Positions 63,379 through 64,000 of a stretch of DNA of 64,000 nt are shown here, piece by piece. Position numbers and translations under genes: made by a program. Below the pieces are notes generated by a model. The model worked only from the letters and a program-made list of their open reading frames with translations. It was not told the origin of the DNA and ran no database searches. The stretch covers positions 62,001-126,000 of the forward strand of contig NZ_CP101809.1 in assembly GCF_024498275.1 (NCBI RefSeq). The letters run 5' to 3'. Position 1 is the first letter of the stretch. Each line of letters opens with the position of its first letter. This DNA is from Mycoplasmoides fastidiosum. Its GTDB lineage: Bacteria > Bacillota_I > Bacilli_A > Mycoplasmatales > Mycoplasmoidaceae.

Positions 63379-64000
63379 TTATTCGGGGATTAATATCAAT
63401 TCTTGTTTTTGTTTGTCCCAATCTAATAAATACTTTTTCTCTTTCACCAATTCATCATTAATGATTTTTTGGGATAATAAATTTTCAACATGAGTTTGAA
63501 TAAAGCGCTTAATTGGTCGGGCTCCGTAATTAATATCATAACTGCGTTCAATAATATGATGAACTGTTTCATGGGTGAAAGTTAGATAATAATGGTCTTT
63601 TTTCATGCGTCGAATTAGTTCGTTCATGAATTTTTTCACAATTTCAAACATCACATTGGATTCTAATTTATTAAAAATGATGATTTCATCTAAACGATTA
63701 ATAAATTCGGGTCGTAAATAGCGACGCATTTCACCTAAAGCTTTTTCAGGTTCATTATCCAAAATGTATTTAGCTCCAATATTTGAGGTCAAAATTAAAA
63801 TGGTATTTTTAAAATTAATTAACCGTCCTTGACCATCTTTAATTTCTCCATGATCTAGAATTTGTAATAACAAATTCAAAACATCAGAGTGCGCTTTTTC
63901 AATTTCATCTAAAAGAATTACAGAATAGGGATTGCGTCGAACTGATTCAGTTAATAATCCAGCTTGATCATAACCAACATATCCAGGAGGAGCACCAACT
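63379..64000 (-). CDS. clpB: ATP-dependent disaggregase ClpB, C-terminal part (5' end outside window)
   Basis: About 206 C-terminal residues of the second AAA+ module: VGAPPGYVGYDQAG (pore loop), SVILLDEIEKAHSDV (Walker B), ILTSNIGA (sensor 1), RPEFINRLDEIIIF (arginine finger) and DINYGARPIKRFIQ (sensor 2). The gene continues past the right edge, so heat-shock elements upstream cannot be judged. Confidence 0.96.
   Translation of the reverse strand, partial: VGAPPGYVGYDQAGLLTESVRRNPYSVILLDEIEKAHSDVLNLLLQILDHGEIKDGQGRLINFKNTILILTSNIGAKYILDNEPEKALGEMRRYLRPEFINRLDEIIIFNKLESNVMFEIVKKFMNELIRRMKKDHYYLTFTHETVHHIIERSYDINYGARPIKRFIQTHVENLLSQKIINDELVKEKKYLLDWDKQKQELILIPE

Overview
This is AT-rich Mollicutes (mycoplasma-type) chromosome. 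UGA is read as tryptophan (genetic code 4): nearly every long gene contains in-frame TGA codons at conserved Trp positions (NrdF, ThrRS, LigA, MATE transporters), so all coordinates here were built by reading through TGA. Surface lipoproteins with mycoplasma lipoboxes, nucleobase salvage (hpt, upp, apt), a class Ib ribonucleotide reductase, PTS HPr and EI, acetate kinase and a GlpQ operon fit a wall-less, host-dependent fermenter. No species is assigned.

Layout: 1-3.8 kb, divergent nrdI-nrdE and nrdF with a regulated-looking spacer. 3.9-6.3 kb, leftward rpmF, a mini membrane protein, a thioredoxin-like protein and two membrane proteins. 6.6-12.7 kb, two very large accessory genes: a frameshifted protein that looks like a P-loop-less relative of DUF4011-type SF1 helicases, and a 953-residue surface protein. 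12.7-14.6 kb, pth, tRNA-Arg(UCU) and rpsB. 14.7-24.3 kb, a dense rightward run: EzrA-like protein, two unknowns, nusB, rsmE, membrane protein, rpiB, asnS, thrS, a degenerate HAD protein, rpsO. 24.4-28.8 kb, hpt, ptsH and a tandem pair of MATE transporters. 28.9-33.5 kb (leftward), a 931-residue lipoprotein, upp and a membrane protein. 33.6-34.0 kb, a transcription unit with its own promoter and terminator but no convincing ORF (candidate ncRNA). 34.3-38.3 kb, YitT-like protein, then TM2 protein, MFS transporter and glpQ behind a possible attenuator. 38.4-42.2 kb, rbgA, folC (opposing), hpf, glyA. 42.7-50 kb, unknown membrane proteins, ackA, a J-domain zinc protein, plsY and a Na/Ca-type exchanger. 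50-52.8 kb, anchored thioredoxin-like protein, M42 peptidase, small hypothetical protein. 53-61 kb, ligA, cysS, rlmB, ptsI, degV, apt. 61-64 kb (leftward), an SGNH-hydrolase lipoprotein and the 3' part of clpB.

The genes fit together in a few themes. Nucleotide supply comes from salvage phosphoribosyltransferases feeding nrdEFI. Sugar import uses HPr and EI, and energy comes from AckA. Lipid use runs through GlpQ, the adjacent MFS transporter and PlsY, with a secreted SGNH hydrolase as a possible source. One-carbon metabolism uses GlyA and FolC. Several operons begin with hairpins that look like leader control (nrdI, nrdF, rpsB, rpsO, TM2-glpQ). The most unusual items are the degenerate helicase-like gene, the candidate ncRNA, the terminator-like hairpins at both nrd promoters, and the MATE duplication.
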